64,000 bases of DNA from an uncultured Steroidobacter sp. (GCA_937864115.1 CALMII010000024.1:186001-250000), one strand, 5' to 3'; positions 26,033-35,488 are shown, counted from the stretch's first letter. The notes: generated from the letters alone by a model not told the origin. A program made the numbers and translations.

Positions 26033-28354
26033 TCAGTTCACACCGGCGACCAGTTGGCCGCCCTTGACCTCGATGAAGATCGGATTGCTGTAGAACCACA
26101 GATCCGCCCACGCGGCGACGTCGTAGCTGACGTACTTCTGGCCGGTGACGGCCGGAACGCGCTGCAGATGTTCCGGGCAGCCGTCGATCTTGTTGCCTGT
26201 GTAGGTCTCGCCGGCCGGAATGGCCAGCTTGCCGGTCACGGTGCACGGAATCGTCAGCTTCGACGGATCGCCCGCATTGGTGTAGATGTCCGCCAGCGGA
26301 TTGCCGTTCGCATCGGTCTCGTACGGAACGGCTGCAGGCAGGTTGGTGCCACGCAGGCGCAGATACTGCGAATCCTTCACCGCGGGGATGCGGAAGACCA
26401 TCGTCTTGAAGCCGGCGCCCGACTTGCCCGAAACGCTGGTCCACTTCGACTTGCCGAACGTGCGCAGCACGGCAGCCGAGGTGTTCTTGGCCGCAGCCGG
26501 CACGGTGCTCATGTCCGGATTGTCGACCCAGTTGTCCGGCCACGTACCCGCATAGTCGGGACCCTGTGGATTGCGATAGCCCGTGACCAGCCCGCGGATC
26601 ACATCCACGTGATCCAGCACCGGCGCATTCAGCGGCTGATTGATGCCGACCTGCGCCAGCGACGGATTCGCGAACGTGTACGGCGAGTAGTTCGTGCCGG
26701 TCGGGTCGCGGACCACGATCGCAACGACGACTTCTTCGCCTTTACGCACCTCGAGCTTCTCGCCCAGGGTGGCGCAGCGCGCGTTGATGTCGACGTCGGT
26801 ATTGTCCATGGCGGCCTTGAGCGCAGCCGTCTGCAGCAGTGCATCGCCGAGGCGATCGTTCAGACGCGTATCGGCGCAGGCAACGAAGGTCAGGCGATCG
26901 ATCAGCTGACCGGTGGCCGTCCAGCTGTTGCCGGTACGCAGACCGTCAACGATTTCCTGCGGCGTGTGCTGATCGTCCTTGTCATTGCCCTTGTGCTTGT
27001 CCTTGCCCCAGCCATGGTTCCAGTCGTTGTGACCCTGCTTGTCCTGATCGCGCACCAGCACGTAGTCGCGCTGATACTCGCCGGGATAGAAGTCCTGCGT
27101 GCTGCGACGATCGTCCGGACCGAAGCTGCCGCGGTTGTGCCAGTCGGAGCTGGCGAAGAACCAGAAGTTGCGGCCTTCACCCAGCAGCGCGTCCCACACG
27201 CCGCCGATCTGCGCGCCGTACACGCCGGTGCCGCCGTAGGTCGTGCCGCCGACACTGTCGACCAGCACGCCACCGATGTTGTTGCGGTTCGGGCTGTACT
27301 CGCCGCGGTTGCTGGACGCATGGTGGCCCGGCTGGGTTTCCATGCCGAACGCAACGCGCGGCGCTGCATTGTTGAAGTTGCGCAGGTTCTCGATATTGAA
27401 GCCGTTGTTGCCGTCAGGATTGAACGGCCCGGCGCGTTCGAGATGGGCCGGCACGTAGTAGCTCTGGCCCGGATGATAGGCCGCCATCCACTTCAGGCCT
27501 TCGACCGTCTTCAGATGGCCGCGCACGCCGCTGCCCGCGCCGCCCGCCGGCATGAGCTTGGCTGCCGTCACGCTCCAGTCGGGGTTCGATGCGCTGTTGC
27601 TGCCCGGTACCGAGCAATCCCAGTTCTGACCACCGCCGCGGCTGTTGTCCGTATCGCCGCGATCGAAGCAGTAAGACCACTTGGCCAGCGCGTTGGCATT
27701 GCCGATCGGCTCATAACCCTGCGCCGTGACATCGCCCTTCAGCTTCGAGCCCGCGACCTGGCCGCTGATGACCGACAAGGACGTATGTTCGTGACCGGCC
27801 ACGACTGATTCGAGGCCCATGAACACCGGCACATTCTTGAGACCCGCGTAGTACTCAGTGATCGGATACTGATATTCCTGGATCGTCTGCCAGCGCCACA
27901 TGCTGGGATTCGCCTGGCTGCTCAGCGGCGTGGTGGAGCTGCCATTGGCCGATCCGGTGTTGCCCTTGACGGCAGCGGCGCCGACGCTCGCGGCCCAGGT
28001 CGTGTTCGGTCCGAGGTTCTGGACGAACGGATATGCCGGCGTGGCCAGCGACGCGTCTTCGAGCAGCGTGCAGTTGCGATTGCCATTGCCGCCGTGACCC
28101 GCCTGGATGAACCAGTCGAGTCCCCACGGCGTGTCCTGCTTGTCGGTCGACTTGGTCACGAGCTTCTGCATCGAGATGGCGCCATCCGAGCAGGTCGTGT
28201 GGTTGTGGAAGTCGCCCGTGGCGTAGGTGCCTTTGGACTGCTTCGAAAAGCCATGCCCACCGAAATCCGTGGCCCCGGCTGCAGCCATCGTGGCTGCGCT
28301 CAATACCGTCGTAACGGCAAGTGCGATCTGACTTCGGCGGATAGCTGGTCTCAT
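26033..28354 (-). CDS. DUF3604 family exported protein (PHP-like metallohydrolase)
   Basis: 773 residues with a signal peptide (MRPAIRRSQIALAVTTVLSAATMAAAGA). The N-terminal metal motif GDFHNHTTCSDGAIS near residues 46-60 and a later FFASSDWHNRGSFG are DUF3604 hallmarks and resemble PHP/amidohydrolase metal sites. A linker rich in charged residues and Gly (GHNDWNHGWGKDKHKGNDKDDQHT, split by Trp/His) lies near residue 440-460. Substrate and reaction are unknown; exported phosphoesterase activity is a reasonable guess. Genes for this family often sit beside PPIase, HupE-like and TonB-receptor genes, as here. Confidence 0.9.
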   Translation of the reverse strand: MRPAIRRSQIALAVTTVLSAATMAAAGATDFGGHGFSKQSKGTYATGDFHNHTTCSDGAISMQKLVTKSTDKQDTPWGLDWFIQAGHGGNGNRNCTLLEDASLATPAYPFVQNLGPNTTWAASVGAAAVKGNTGSANGSSTTPLSSQANPSMWRWQTIQEYQYPITEYYAGLKNVPVFMGLESVVAGHEHTSLSVISGQVAGSKLKGDVTAQGYEPIGNANALAKWSYCFDRGDTDNSRGGGQNWDCSVPGSNSASNPDWSVTAAKLMPAGGAGSGVRGHLKTVEGLKWMAAYHPGQSYYVPAHLERAGPFNPDGNNGFNIENLRNFNNAAPRVAFGMETQPGHHASSNRGEYSPNRNNIGGVLVDSVGGTTYGGTGVYGAQIGGVWDALLGEGRNFWFFASSDWHNRGSFGPDDRRSTQDFYPGEYQRDYVLVRDQDKQGHNDWNHGWGKDKHKGNDKDDQHTPQEIVDGLRTGNSWTATGQLIDRLTFVACADTRLNDRLGDALLQTAALKAAMDNTDVDINARCATLGEKLEVRKGEEVVVAIVVRDPTGTNYSPYTFANPSLAQVGINQPLNAPVLDHVDVIRGLVTGYRNPQGPDYAGTWPDNWVDNPDMSTVPAAAKNTSAAVLRTFGKSKWTSVSGKSGAGFKTMVFRIPAVKDSQYLRLRGTNLPAAVPYETDANGNPLADIYTNAGDPSKLTIPCTVTGKLAIPAGETYTGNKIDGCPEHLQRVPAVTGQKYVSYDVAAWADLWFYSNPIFIEVKGGQLVAGVN

Positions 28355-28560
28355 TGTTTGAAGGCTCCCTTCGTGAGGCGTTGTTGCTGTCGGACTCGCG
28401 GCAGCCTAGGCAGCAGGTGTGACGGTTGCGTGAAGACTGTGTGATGCGTGCAGCAGAACCGCGACGTCGACCACCGCGCGTTCCCGGCCCGTCATCAAAC
28501 TGTCGTACACGCGTTCGTACACTCTTCGGTTACGCCGCGTAGCCCGACCGAACCGCACCC

Positions 28561-29184
28561 ATGCACGAAGTGATCGGCCTGTTTCCCACGCCATTCATGC
28601 GCTGTCCCGGCGTCCTGCCGCGTCCGCTGGTGGCGGCGCTGGTCGACCACTTCAGCCGCATGGCCTTCCAGGAAAACAACTCCTCGACGAATCTCTCGCA
28701 CACCTCGATGCTGCGGCCCTCGGACAGTCCGCTACTCGTGACCGCCGCGCAGACGATCACGCCGTTGCTGGCGCAGTTCGGCGGCCTGATGTTCGGCGAA
28801 CAGCTCGGCTGGTCGCTGAAGGAAATGTGGGTGAACGTGCTGGATACCGGCGGGCGCCAGTCCATGCACAACCACGCCAACAGTTTCATTTCGGGTGTGG
28901 CCTATCTGACGCCGACGCATCCGGATGCGCGCACGGTCTTCATGAAGTCGCCGGGCGGCACGGAGTTCTCGTTCAAGAACGATCACGCCGGCGTGACCAC
29001 GGGTGCGTACAACGCGGACAAGTGGATCAGTATGCAGCCCGAACCGGGCGACGTCGTGCTGTTCCCGAGCTACCTGATGCATGCCGTGCCGCCCAATCCC
29101 GGCGAGCGCCGCATCACGCTAGCCTTCAATGCGATTCCGACCCAGCTGGACTCGTGGGGCTACCGGATCGCATTCCGCGGCTGA
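28561..29184 (+). CDS. TIGR02466-like putative 2OG-Fe(II) oxygenase
   Basis: 207 residues. The pattern fits the double-stranded beta-helix oxygenases: SLKEMWVNVLDTGGRQSMHNHANSFISGVAYL (candidate His ligand in HNHANS), then GDVVLFPSYLMHAVPPNPGERRITLAFNAIP (second His in LMHAVPP and the 2-oxoglutarate Arg in GERRIT). Family members of this type are found in phage and marine bacteria and lack a settled substrate. Its stop is one base before the GTG of the next gene, so the two are coupled. The upstream gap holds a direct repeat of TCGTACAC (28503 and 28515). Confidence 0.8.
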   Translation: MHEVIGLFPTPFMRCPGVLPRPLVAALVDHFSRMAFQENNSSTNLSHTSMLRPSDSPLLVTAAQTITPLLAQFGGLMFGEQLGWSLKEMWVNVLDTGGRQSMHNHANSFISGVAYLTPTHPDARTVFMKSPGGTEFSFKNDHAGVTTGAYNADKWISMQPEPGDVVLFPSYLMHAVPPNPGERRITLAFNAIPTQLDSWGYRIAFRG

Positions 29185-29185
29185 C

Positions 29186-31750
29186 GTGAACCGCCGCACG
29201 ACCGAACAGCAGCCGTTCCGGATCGCGACCGTATTGATGGTCGCCTCCGGCTTCGCCGGCCTCGCCTACCAGATCGTATGGACGCAGCAGGCCGCGCTCT
29301 GGCTCGGCCACGAAGCGGCCGCGGTGCTGGCCGTCGTCGCCGCCTTCTTCGGCGGACTCGCTGCCGGCGCGTTGCTTCTCGGCGCGCGCATCGAACGCAG
29401 TCGTCGACCCGACCTCTGGTATGCCGGCTGCGAAGTAGTCATCGGCCTGTGGAGTCTGTTGCTGGCGTTGCTGCTCGAGCCCGTGGCCGATGCATTGCTG
29501 CTGATGCTGGGGCCGACGCCGTCTGCTGCATGGCAATGGTTCGTCACGTTCGGCGGCACCTTCGTGCTGCTGTTGCCCGCAACGCTGGCGATGGGTGCAA
29601 CGCTGCCGGCCATGGAACGCATGCTGGCGTCGATCCGCTGGCAGCGAGCGACCATCGGACGCCTGTATGCCGCCAACACCTTCGGTGCAGTGCTCGGCAC
29701 GCTGGTCGCGGCCTGCTGGCTGATTCCTCACCTTGGATTGCTGCGTACCGCGGTGCTTTGCACGCTGCTGAACTTCGGCTGCGCGCTCGCGTCGCAGTCG
29801 CTGCGCTCTGTGCCAGCACCGCCGGAACGACCGTCGACTGCCGATGCCGGCCTGCTGTGGATTCTCTTCGCGACCGGACTGCTGGGAATCGGCTTCGAGG
29901 TGTCCGTCGTCCGCGCACTCAGCCAGACCACCGAGAACACGATCTATACCTTTGCACTCGTGCTGGCGGTGTACCTGATAGGAACCGCCGCCGGCGCCAG
30001 TCTGTACGCGCGTCGTCTCGCCGACACCGCTACGCCAGAGCGCCTGCGCGACCGTCTGCTGCAACTGCTGAGCGCAAGCTGTCTGCTGAGCATTCTGGTG
30101 CTCGGCAGTGCGCACCACCTGCACGCCTGGCTGCTGCGCCACGCAGGTCACGACATGACATCGCTGCTCGCGGTCGAGGGCCTGCTCGCCGCTTGCGTGT
30201 TTCTTCTGCCGACCTTCTTCATGGGTGCCCTGTTCAGTCATCTGTGCACCTGCGCGCGAGCCGGTGGAACAAACCTGGGGCGCGCACTCGGCATCAACAC
30301 GCTGGGTGCTGCGCTGGCTCCGATCGTCTTCGGCGTGCTGCTGCTGCCTGTCGTCGGGTTGACGGTGACGTGCGTGACGAGTGCCGCCGGCTATCTGCTG
30401 CTGTCGCCGACGGCCTGGCGCCGACCAGCCCAGTGGGTTACCGCGGGCGCAGCAGTCGCTTGCGTGCTGGTTGTTCCCGGGATGAGTGCCGTCGCAGTTC
30501 CCGAAGGAGGACAACTCGTCAGCCGCGTCGAAGGTGTCACCGCCAGCGTCAGCGTGATCCGCGATGCCGCCGGCATCGACACGCTTCACATCAACAATCG
30601 CCAGCAGGAAGGCAGCAGTGCGACGCTGATTGCCGATGGACGGCAGGCGCTGCTGCCATTGCTGCTGCACCCGGATCCGCGATCCGTGCTGTTCCTGGGC
30701 GTGGGAACGGGCCTCACGGCATCGTCGGCGACACTCGATCCCGACGTCGAAGTCGACGCCGTGGATCTGGTTCCGGAGGTACTCGAAGCAACGCGGTATT
30801 TCTCGACGGCGCGGGCCGCCGCGGCCGATCCGTCACGCCTGCATCTGTTGACCGCGGATGCTCGTCGCTACGTTCGCAGCGCGGACAAGCACTACGACGT
30901 CATCGTCGCGGACAACTTCCATCCGGCCCGCAGCGGCTCGGGCACGCTCTACACCGTCGAGCATTTTTCGCTGGTGCGCCAGCGGCTCGCCGCCGGCGGT
31001 GTGTTCTGCCAGTGGCTGCCGCTGCATCAGCTCGATCTGCCGACACTGCGAAGCATCGTGCAGTCGTTCCGGCAGGTGTTTCCCGATGGCGCCGCACTGC
31101 TGGCCACTCACAGTCTCGATACTCCTGTCGTGGGACTGATATCGCGGCGCGATGGCGAACCCTACTCCATCGCGGCACTGCACTCGCGCATCGAATCGCT
31201 GCGGCAGCACCTGGACGGATTCGGCATTGCTGACGACATTTCGGTGCTGGGAAGTTTCATTGCCGGTCCGCGTTCGCTGGCAGCCTTCTCCGCGGCGGCG
31301 CCGCTCAACACCGACGACCGGCCCGTGGTCGTCTACCTGGCGCCGCGCATCACCTACGTTCCCGATTCCCTGCCGCGCGACCGGCTGATAGCGCTGCTCC
31401 GCGCAGTGCGCGTTGACGCCGGCGAAGTACTGCAGCTTGCTGACAGGGCGACCTGGTCGGATCGGCTCGATCGCTACTGGCATGCGCGCAATCGCTTCAT
31501 CGAAGCAGGCTACCGCGTACACGCGGATCCGGACGTGCGCCGGATGCTGGCGCAGGTGCGCGATCCATTGCTGTCGGTGCTGCGTACCAGCCCGGAATTC
31601 CGACCTGCCTACGATCCGCTGCTGCGCATGGCCATGGCGCTGAGCCAGGTCGACACAGCGGGTGCGCAGGCGCTGCTGACGCAGCTTCAGGAAGTGCAGC
31701 CGGCCCGGACGGAAGCCGCCATGGCATTGCACGAACTCGGCGGACCGTAA
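29186..31750 (+). CDS. Membrane-bound spermidine-synthase-like protein
   Basis: 854 residues from GTG 29186. The first 430 residues form about ten or more membrane helices, of the MFS-like kind found fused to polyamine synthase domains. Residues from about 470 carry a Rossmann methyltransferase-like domain: VLFLGVGTGLTASSATLDPDVEVDAVDLVPEVLEATRYF (SAM/decarboxy-SAM loop), LTADARRYVRS, YDVIVADNFHPARSGSGTLYTVEHF. The usual D-x-x-D-P of spermidine synthase reads ADNFHP, so classical aminopropyl transfer is doubtful. A C-terminal helical tail of 150 residues has no assignment. It is coupled to the 2OG-Fe oxygenase gene. Confidence 0.82.
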   Translation: MNRRTTEQQPFRIATVLMVASGFAGLAYQIVWTQQAALWLGHEAAAVLAVVAAFFGGLAAGALLLGARIERSRRPDLWYAGCEVVIGLWSLLLALLLEPVADALLLMLGPTPSAAWQWFVTFGGTFVLLLPATLAMGATLPAMERMLASIRWQRATIGRLYAANTFGAVLGTLVAACWLIPHLGLLRTAVLCTLLNFGCALASQSLRSVPAPPERPSTADAGLLWILFATGLLGIGFEVSVVRALSQTTENTIYTFALVLAVYLIGTAAGASLYARRLADTATPERLRDRLLQLLSASCLLSILVLGSAHHLHAWLLRHAGHDMTSLLAVEGLLAACVFLLPTFFMGALFSHLCTCARAGGTNLGRALGINTLGAALAPIVFGVLLLPVVGLTVTCVTSAAGYLLLSPTAWRRPAQWVTAGAAVACVLVVPGMSAVAVPEGGQLVSRVEGVTASVSVIRDAAGIDTLHINNRQQEGSSATLIADGRQALLPLLLHPDPRSVLFLGVGTGLTASSATLDPDVEVDAVDLVPEVLEATRYFSTARAAAADPSRLHLLTADARRYVRSADKHYDVIVADNFHPARSGSGTLYTVEHFSLVRQRLAAGGVFCQWLPLHQLDLPTLRSIVQSFRQVFPDGAALLATHSLDTPVVGLISRRDGEPYSIAALHSRIESLRQHLDGFGIADDISVLGSFIAGPRSLAAFSAAAPLNTDDRPVVVYLAPRITYVPDSLPRDRLIALLRAVRVDAGEVLQLADRATWSDRLDRYWHARNRFIEAGYRVHADPDVRRMLAQVRDPLLSVLRTSPEFRPAYDPLLRMAMALSQVDTAGAQALLTQLQEVQPARTEAAMALHELGGP

Positions 31751-31754
31751 CCGC

Positions 31755-31994
31755 TCAGCGCGACGCAGCTTCGTTCTTCTGCGCACCGCGCAGATTCAGC
31801 ACGAAGAGGCCCACCTGCAGCACGATCAATGCCCAGGCGTCTTCGCTGAAACCCCAGATCATCCACAGCACATTGCTGGCGATGAACAGCCAGAACCCCA
31901 CCTTGCGGCGCCGGCTGCGCGTCGAGCCGACCGCCCACGCCGCCGCCAGCGTCACGATCATTGCGGGCCATTGCAGCAGATCGAGGAATTCCAT
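31755..31994 (-). CDS. Small integral membrane protein
   Basis: 79 residues from ATG 31994. Three hydrophobic segments are visible: LLQWPAMIVTLAAAWAVG, KVGFWLFIASNVLWMIWGF and AWALIVLQVGLFVLNLRGA, with a basic loop STRSRRRK between the first two. It resembles small PnuC/YgjV-like membrane proteins of unknown role. It ends 4 bp from the convergent spermidine-synthase-like gene. Confidence 0.7.
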   Translation of the reverse strand: MEFLDLLQWPAMIVTLAAAWAVGSTRSRRRKVGFWLFIASNVLWMIWGFSEDAWALIVLQVGLFVLNLRGAQKNEAASR

Positions 31995-32062
31995 GCGGGT
32001 TCCCGGTGACGGTTTCCTGCTGCAATGTGCCTGCGGTGAGCGGAGTTCCGGAAAGGAGAATT

Positions 32063-32137
32063 GCCGCAAAAGACCGCATAAAGGAAATCAAAGTCTCCGA
32101 TAAGAATTTTTTCCTCTTTTATGCGGTCTTTTGCGGC
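32063..32137. repeat. Hairpin repeat of the GACCGCA family, copy 2
   Basis: Near-perfect arms GCCGCAAAAGACCGCATAAA and its complement TTTATGCGGTCTTTTGCGGC, with an AT-rich loop of about 30 bp. It begins 11 bp beyond the stop of the minus-strand META lipoprotein gene, in terminator position. Confidence 0.85.
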
Positions 32138-32148
32138 TCTCCGAATCT

Positions 32149-32913
32149 TCAATCCCTGCGCTGCAACGCCAGCACCGCCTGCCCGGACTCATCGAGCAGT
32201 TCCAGCATCGCGCCGTCGAGACGCCAGCGCTTCACCCTGGCCAATGCCTGATGAAAGGCACGTTCCTGCTCCATTCCCTGCGGACACGCCATCATGGTGC
32301 CGATCATCTGACCGAACTCGAGCCGGTCGCCTTCGATCTCGTAGCTGCCGCCCATGCGATTGCAGCCGCCCGATCCCGCCACGCGATGGTCGGCCGCCTG
32401 CAGCGTCAGTCGCGGCGGATTCTGTGGATTGACGACGGCCGGCGTCGTCCCGAGTCGCACCAGATGCCACTCGACGTTCTCGACCGCCGACACCGTCGCG
32501 CTGGCACCGGACGACGTCCGCTTCAGCAGCAGCTCCGGCGCGTCCGGCTTGCCTGGCACGAGCACGGGATACGCCGTGTCGGTAGTGAACATCAGTGTGC
32601 CGTCCACCGTGATCCTCGCGCGCACGACGTAGCGATGCCGCTCGCTGACCTTGGCCGGATCGTAGGGAATCGCGAAACGGATGGGCGGATTGCCGGGCGA
32701 TTCGATGCGCGTCCGGCCGATCACCTCCGCCGGCGCATCGGCGCGCGAGACATCCTCCAGCGTGACCTCGAAGACCGCCGACGGCGGCAACGCCATGCGT
32801 TCGCGATACGTTGCCGAGCCAGACAGCGTGGACTGGGCGGGCGCGCCGCCGCCATCCGAGGCGCAACCGGCACAGACGAACACCATGGCGGGCAGAACGA
32901 GGCGATGGATCAT
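32149..32913 (-). CDS. Lipoprotein with fused YbaY/YscW and META (HslJ) domains
   Basis: 254 residues from ATG 32913. The lipobox is FVCAGC (Cys17). Residues 30-130 match the YbaY/YscW 'lipoprotein chaperone' domain (SGSATYRERMALPPSAVFEVTLEDVS; PGNPPIRFAIPYDPAKV). Residues 145-254 match META/HslJ (VEWHLVRLG; RVAGSGGCNRMGGSYEIEGDRLEFGQMIGTMMACPQGMEQERAFHQAL). Both domains are linked to envelope stress or outer-membrane functions, and META proteins occur in heat-shock and motility contexts. It is divergent from the beta-glucosidase gene. Confidence 0.88.
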   Translation of the reverse strand: MIHRLVLPAMVFVCAGCASDGGGAPAQSTLSGSATYRERMALPPSAVFEVTLEDVSRADAPAEVIGRTRIESPGNPPIRFAIPYDPAKVSERHRYVVRARITVDGTLMFTTDTAYPVLVPGKPDAPELLLKRTSSGASATVSAVENVEWHLVRLGTTPAVVNPQNPPRLTLQAADHRVAGSGGCNRMGGSYEIEGDRLEFGQMIGTMMACPQGMEQERAFHQALARVKRWRLDGAMLELLDESGQAVLALQRRD

Positions 32914-33029
32914 GTCGGTCTCCGGTGGGTGCGTTCGTGGGGAATTCTCTCGCGTTGCCGCCGTTACGAACCTGCGCGCTGTACGTACTGCCGAGCCGGC
33001 ACCGCCCGCGCGGTCTGTGCATTCTTCAG

Positions 33030-33035
33030 TACAAT
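33030..33035 (+). promoter_or_regulatory. Candidate -10 element for the beta-glucosidase gene
   Basis: TACAAT lies 35 bp upstream of the bglX-like start in the 156-bp divergent gap. No convincing -35 box was seen, so this is weak evidence. Confidence 0.3.
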
Positions 33036-33069
33036 CCGCGCCTCGCCAATCCTGCAGCAACGAGGATCA

Positions 33070-35322
33070 ATGATGCCCGAGCGAACCCCGCTGCGAATCG
33101 CAGCGACCGTGGCCCTGACCCTGGGCGCCGCAATGCCGGCACTAGCGCAACAGGCCGCCGACCCGCAGATCGAAGCCCTGATCGCGAAGATGACGATCGA
33201 GGAAAAGGCGGGCCAGCTCACGATCCTCGCCGATGCCACCCGCAACTTTGCCGCCGACGTCAATCCCGAGTTCGCGAGCCGCAAGGCGAAGGCCCTGCGC
33301 GAGGACGTCCGTGCGGGCCGTGTGGGTTCGCTGTTCAACGGCTACGGCGTCGCAGCCGGCCGAGAGACGCAGCGGATCGCCGTGGAAAAGTCCCGGCTGG
33401 GCATTCCGTTGCTGTACGGCGCCGATGTCATTCACGGCTTCCGCACCGTCTTCCCCATTCCGCTCGGCGAGGCCGCCAGCTTCGATCCCGCCCTGGCCGA
33501 GGCGACCGCACGAGTCACCGCCGTGGAAGCCACCGCCGCCGGCCTGCACTGGACGTTTGCGCCGATGGTCGACATCGCGCGCGACCAGCGCTGGGGACGC
33601 GTCGCCGAAGGGGCCGGAGAAGACGTGTATCTCGGCAAGCTGTTCGCGGCCGCGCGCGTACGCGGATTCCAGGGCACGTCGCTGCTCGCCGCCGATTCCA
33701 TGCTCGCCACGCCCAAGCACTTCGCAGCGTATGGCGCCGTTGCCGCCGGCATGGAATACAACACGGTGGACATCTCAACTCAGACGCTGCGCGAGGTTCA
33801 TCTGCCGCCGTTCAAGGCCGCTTTCGATGCCGGCGCGCTGACGACGATGAGTTCGTTCAACGATATCAACGGCGTGCCCGCCACCGCGAACCGCTGGCTC
33901 ATGACGCAACTGCTGCGCGAAGAATGGAAGTTTCCCGGCTTCGTCGTCTCCGACTACACCGCCGACTACGAACTCATCAGCCACGGTGTGGCCGCCGACG
34001 CTGGCGACGCAGCGCGACTCGCGCTGAGCGCCGGCGTCGACATGAGCATGCAGAGCGGCATCTACAACTCCCAGCTGCTCAGGCTCGTCGCCAGCGGCGA
34101 ACTGCCGGTGACCGTCGTCGACGAAGCCGTGCGTCGCGTGCTGCGCGTCAAGAAGGCCATCGGCCTGTTCGACAATCCCTACCGTTCGCTCGACGCCGCT
34201 CGCGAAACGACGGCCATCGGCACGCCCGCGCATCGGGCGCTCGCGCGCGATGCCGCGCGGCGCTCCATCGTGCTGCTGAAGAACGAGAAGAACGTGCTGC
34301 CGTTGCAGAAGTCCGCGCGCATTGCCCTGATCGGTCCGCTCGGCGACGACCGTAAGAACCTGTTCGGGCCCTGGACATTGTTCGGCGATACGCGCGAATC
34401 GATCACGCTGCGCCAGGGCCTGGAGAACGCGGGATTTGCGGCAGTGACCGTCGTGAAAGGCTCGGAGATCGAAACGCCGCTCGCCGGCGGCATCGATGCG
34501 GCGGTCGCTGCCGCACGCAGCGCCGATGTGGTGCTGCTCGCCATCGGCGAGAGCGAGAAAATGAGCGGCGAAGCGCAGTCGCGTACCGCGATCGTCGTGC
34601 CGCAACCGCAGCAGCAGCTCGCGGAAGCCGTGGCCGCCACGGGCAAACCGATCGTCGTGCTGCTGAGCACCGGCCGCGCGCTGGCACTGCACGGCGCCGT
34701 GCGCGATGCCGATGCCATCCTCGTCAACTGGTTCCTCGGCTCGGAATCCGGCAATGCCATCGCGGATGTGCTCAGCGGCGACCACAACCCGTCGGCACGA
34801 CTGCCTGTGAGCTTCCCATACGAATCCGGACAGGAGCCCTACTTCTACAATCATCGCCGAACCGGCCGCCCCGTCGTGCCCGACGACTCGCCCTCATTCA
34901 AGGCGCAGTACCGCGAGGCACGCAATGAAGCGCTGTACTCCTTCGGCCACGGCCTGAGCTATTCGCTGTTCGCCTACGACGACGTGAAAGTGAGTTCGCC
35001 GAAACTGCCATGGAGCGGCAGCATCGACGTCAGCGTCCGCATCACCAACGCCGGCTCACGCGCCGGCACGGAAGTCGCGCAGCTTTACATCCACGACAAG
35101 GTCGCGAGCACGACCCGACCGGTGCGCGAACTGAAAGGCATTCGCCACGTCACGCTGCAGCCCGGCGCAAGCACGGTCGTGACTTTCCAGCTCACCCGCC
35201 GCGATCTGGAATTCGTCGGGCCGGACAATCTCTGGCATGCCGAGCCTGGCACGTTCGACGTCTGGATCGCCCCGTCGTCGGTCAGCGGACAGGCGGCGGA
35301 GTTCGAGTTGGAACGTGGGTGA
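33070..35322 (+). CDS. bglX: Glycoside hydrolase family 3 beta-glucosidase
   Basis: 750 residues; two ATG codons in tandem (33070 and 33073), and GAGGA spacing slightly favours the second. The signal peptide ends near AMPALAQQ. The N-terminal GH3 barrel has LLYGADVIHGFRTVFPIPLGEAASFD, TPKHFAAYGA and the nucleophile Asp in GFVVSDYTADYELI (near residue 297). The C-terminal GH3 domain starts near 400 (RRSIVLLKNEKNVLPL; IGESEKMSGEA supplies the acid/base region). A fibronectin-III-like domain closes it (WSGSIDVSVRITNAGSRAGTEVAQLYI). Periplasmic hydrolysis of beta-glucosides or oligosaccharides is expected. Confidence 0.94.
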   Translation: MMPERTPLRIAATVALTLGAAMPALAQQAADPQIEALIAKMTIEEKAGQLTILADATRNFAADVNPEFASRKAKALREDVRAGRVGSLFNGYGVAAGRETQRIAVEKSRLGIPLLYGADVIHGFRTVFPIPLGEAASFDPALAEATARVTAVEATAAGLHWTFAPMVDIARDQRWGRVAEGAGEDVYLGKLFAAARVRGFQGTSLLAADSMLATPKHFAAYGAVAAGMEYNTVDISTQTLREVHLPPFKAAFDAGALTTMSSFNDINGVPATANRWLMTQLLREEWKFPGFVVSDYTADYELISHGVAADAGDAARLALSAGVDMSMQSGIYNSQLLRLVASGELPVTVVDEAVRRVLRVKKAIGLFDNPYRSLDAARETTAIGTPAHRALARDAARRSIVLLKNEKNVLPLQKSARIALIGPLGDDRKNLFGPWTLFGDTRESITLRQGLENAGFAAVTVVKGSEIETPLAGGIDAAVAAARSADVVLLAIGESEKMSGEAQSRTAIVVPQPQQQLAEAVAATGKPIVVLLSTGRALALHGAVRDADAILVNWFLGSESGNAIADVLSGDHNPSARLPVSFPYESGQEPYFYNHRRTGRPVVPDDSPSFKAQYREARNEALYSFGHGLSYSLFAYDDVKVSSPKLPWSGSIDVSVRITNAGSRAGTEVAQLYIHDKVASTTRPVRELKGIRHVTLQPGASTVVTFQLTRRDLEFVGPDNLWHAEPGTFDVWIAPSSVSGQAAEFELERG

Positions 35323-35352
35323 GATGCACCGCTTGCCTGCTATGTGCTCTGC

Positions 35353-35488
35353 CTGTGGGGCCGGCTTCAGCCGGCCTCCCCTGTAGGTCAGGCTTCAGCC
35401 TGACATGCCTAGCCTCCCCTGTAGGTCAGGCTTCAGCCTGACATGCCTAGCCTCCCCTGTAGGTCAGGCTTCAGCCTGACCTGCCTAG
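35353..35488. repeat. Composite palindromic repeat with tandem amplification, locus 3
   Basis: One GGCCGGCTTCAGCCGGCC hairpin is followed by three exact-length tandem units of 38 bp (35375, 35413, 35451), each holding GTCAGGCTTCAGCCTGAC. The third differs by one base near its end (CCTG for CATG). The array starts 30 bp after the beta-glucosidase stop. Confidence 0.92.

Noticed and set aside
35353..35488. Possible integron attC array
   Set aside because: Units are short perfect hairpins without R-box asymmetry, no intI and no cassettes between units.
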